A DNA stretch of 41,628 nucleotides from a virus: positions 1 through 41,628 of IMG/VR virus record IMGVR_UViG_3300028837_001410. One strand, 5' to 3'. The number at the start of each line of letters is the position of its first letter. The stretch's first letter is position 1. The position numbers and the translations under genes were made by a program. A model generated the notes under the pieces. That model saw nothing but the letters and a program-made list of their open reading frames with translations, did not search any database and was not told the origin of the DNA. This document shows positions 40,986 through 41,628 of the stretch, one piece after another.

Positions 40986-41628
40986 TCAAAATGGGATCGG
41001 TTCTTGCTTGTGAGAAGAGCCGGAATCATCTTCGTCTGACCGCAGCCCCCACGTTTTGGCCCTGCCCTTTTCGCTGACCGGTATCATGTCCTTCATGCGA
41101 TGAATCGTCGTTTTGACGGAACCAGGATTTGCCTGCAGTTCGTCCGCGTATTCTTTATATGTCGCCGCCCCGCCCCTTGCCATGCTACGGATGCGCGTGC
41201 TCAAAGGCATATGCTCGGCCAACTCTGGGACCCCCTCAACCGAGAACTCCGACAATCGCAGGGTCATTTCGCCTTCTTCTCCAAAAGTATACCGGATGCC
41301 CCGTGGCGCGAATCGTCGCCCGAAATTGATTTTCGTCTGGTAGAAAGCGACCTCCAGGAGGTCGTCTGAACCTATCATGGCGCGCCGGGCGAACCATGTG
41401 GCGCGCGCGGTGTTGGTGGTCATCACGCTGCCGAAGGGCCGGGGGAGCCCCTTGCGCTCCGTCTCGGCTTTGGTGATGTGGGAGATGATGAGGGAGGTCA
41501 GGCCCCCCAGCCCCCGTATGGCGTTGAAGAATTGGAGCACTGTTTCCGCCGATTCCGGCTCGCCGCCGCAGGCCGGGATCATGCTGTCCACGACCAGCAA
41601 GCCGACGCCGTGGCGGTCTATCTCCTCC
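40986..41628 (-). CDS. RecA-fold replication ATPase with winged-helix tail, cut at the edge
   Basis: The N-terminus lies outside the window. The visible 213 or so residues hold the Walker B strand LLVVDSMIPACGG, the RepA/AAA_25-type segment SAETVLQFFNAIRGL, TSLIISHITK (sensor-like) and GSVMTTNTARATW. The last ~80 residues form a winged-helix-like domain (TYKEYADELQANPGSVKTTIHRM). This is like the RepA or RecA-like ATPases used by phages and plasmids for replication start. The Walker A region is not in the window. It is upstream of the zinc-protein gene and the GTAAC array. Confidence 0.8.
   Translation of the reverse strand, partial: EEIDRHGVGLLVVDSMIPACGGEPESAETVLQFFNAIRGLGGLTSLIISHITKAETERKGLPRPFGSVMTTNTARATWFARRAMIGSDDLLEVAFYQTKINFGRRFAPRGIRYTFGEEGEMTLRLSEFSVEGVPELAEHMPLSTRIRSMARGGAATYKEYADELQANPGSVKTTIHRMKDMIPVSEKGRAKTWGLRSDEDDSGSSHKQEPIPF

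Noticed and set aside
1-41628. tRNA or rRNA genes
   Set aside because: No cloverleaf with GTTCRANYC and CCA-type ends, and no rRNA-like sequence, was noticed on reading both strands; a covariance-model scan would be needed to be certain.

Overview
The window is part of the genome of a temperate, tailed double-stranded DNA phage (or prophage), GC-rich and densely coded, with bacterial sigma70-type promoters and strong AGGAGG ribosome binding sites. The gene content (repressor, large serine integrase, terminase, large portal, HK97-type capsid, adaptor, beta-propeller-like tail protein, several large internal proteins, and no recognisable tail tube, sheath or classical tape measure) fits a podovirus-like virion best. 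The host cannot be named from the sequence; a GC-rich environmental bacterium is likely. Neither end is a natural end: the left-most gene and the replication ATPase at the right edge are both cut.

Layout. Positions 1-1683 (minus) hold a leftward operon of eight tiny genes, nearly all joined by ATGA overlaps, headed by a small helix-turn-helix protein and driven by a strong promoter at 1724-1752. Positions 1771-5044 (plus) form the lysogeny block: an XRE repressor with a probably leaderless transcript, three membrane or small accessory genes, and a large serine recombinase. Two matching operators (CTGTGC-N8-GCACA) lie in the 1683-1819 divergent region, and a third near-match overlaps a candidate integrase promoter.

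Positions 5192-40013 (minus) are the late region, transcribed leftward from a promoter at 40055-40083. In transcription order: small and large terminase, zinc-ribbon protein, a terminator, portal, seven small genes, two internal-type proteins (one built from strict 18-residue Trp repeats), an HNH protein, a 4282-residue polyvalent protein (N6-adenine methyltransferase-like plus SNF2-like helicase plus a large C-terminal LPD-type region), a small protein and a terminator. Then come scaffold, major capsid, decoration protein, adaptor, beta-propeller-like tail protein, fibre and baseplate-type proteins, and a lysis cassette (GH-A-type glycosidase, XhlA-like protein, holin). Positions 40147-41628 (minus) carry a VRR-NUC-type nuclease, a membrane protein, a zinc protein, a GTAAC/GTTAC repeat array and the end of a RecA-fold replication ATPase.

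Most notable: the giant polyvalent protein in the structural module, which resembles P1 DarB and may be carried in the virion to protect incoming DNA; the decapeptide stalk repeat shared by the tail fibre and the capsid decoration protein; the 18-residue repeat protein; the GH-A glycosidase in the endolysin position; the three-operator lysogeny switch; and the GTAAC repeat array beside the replication ATPase.
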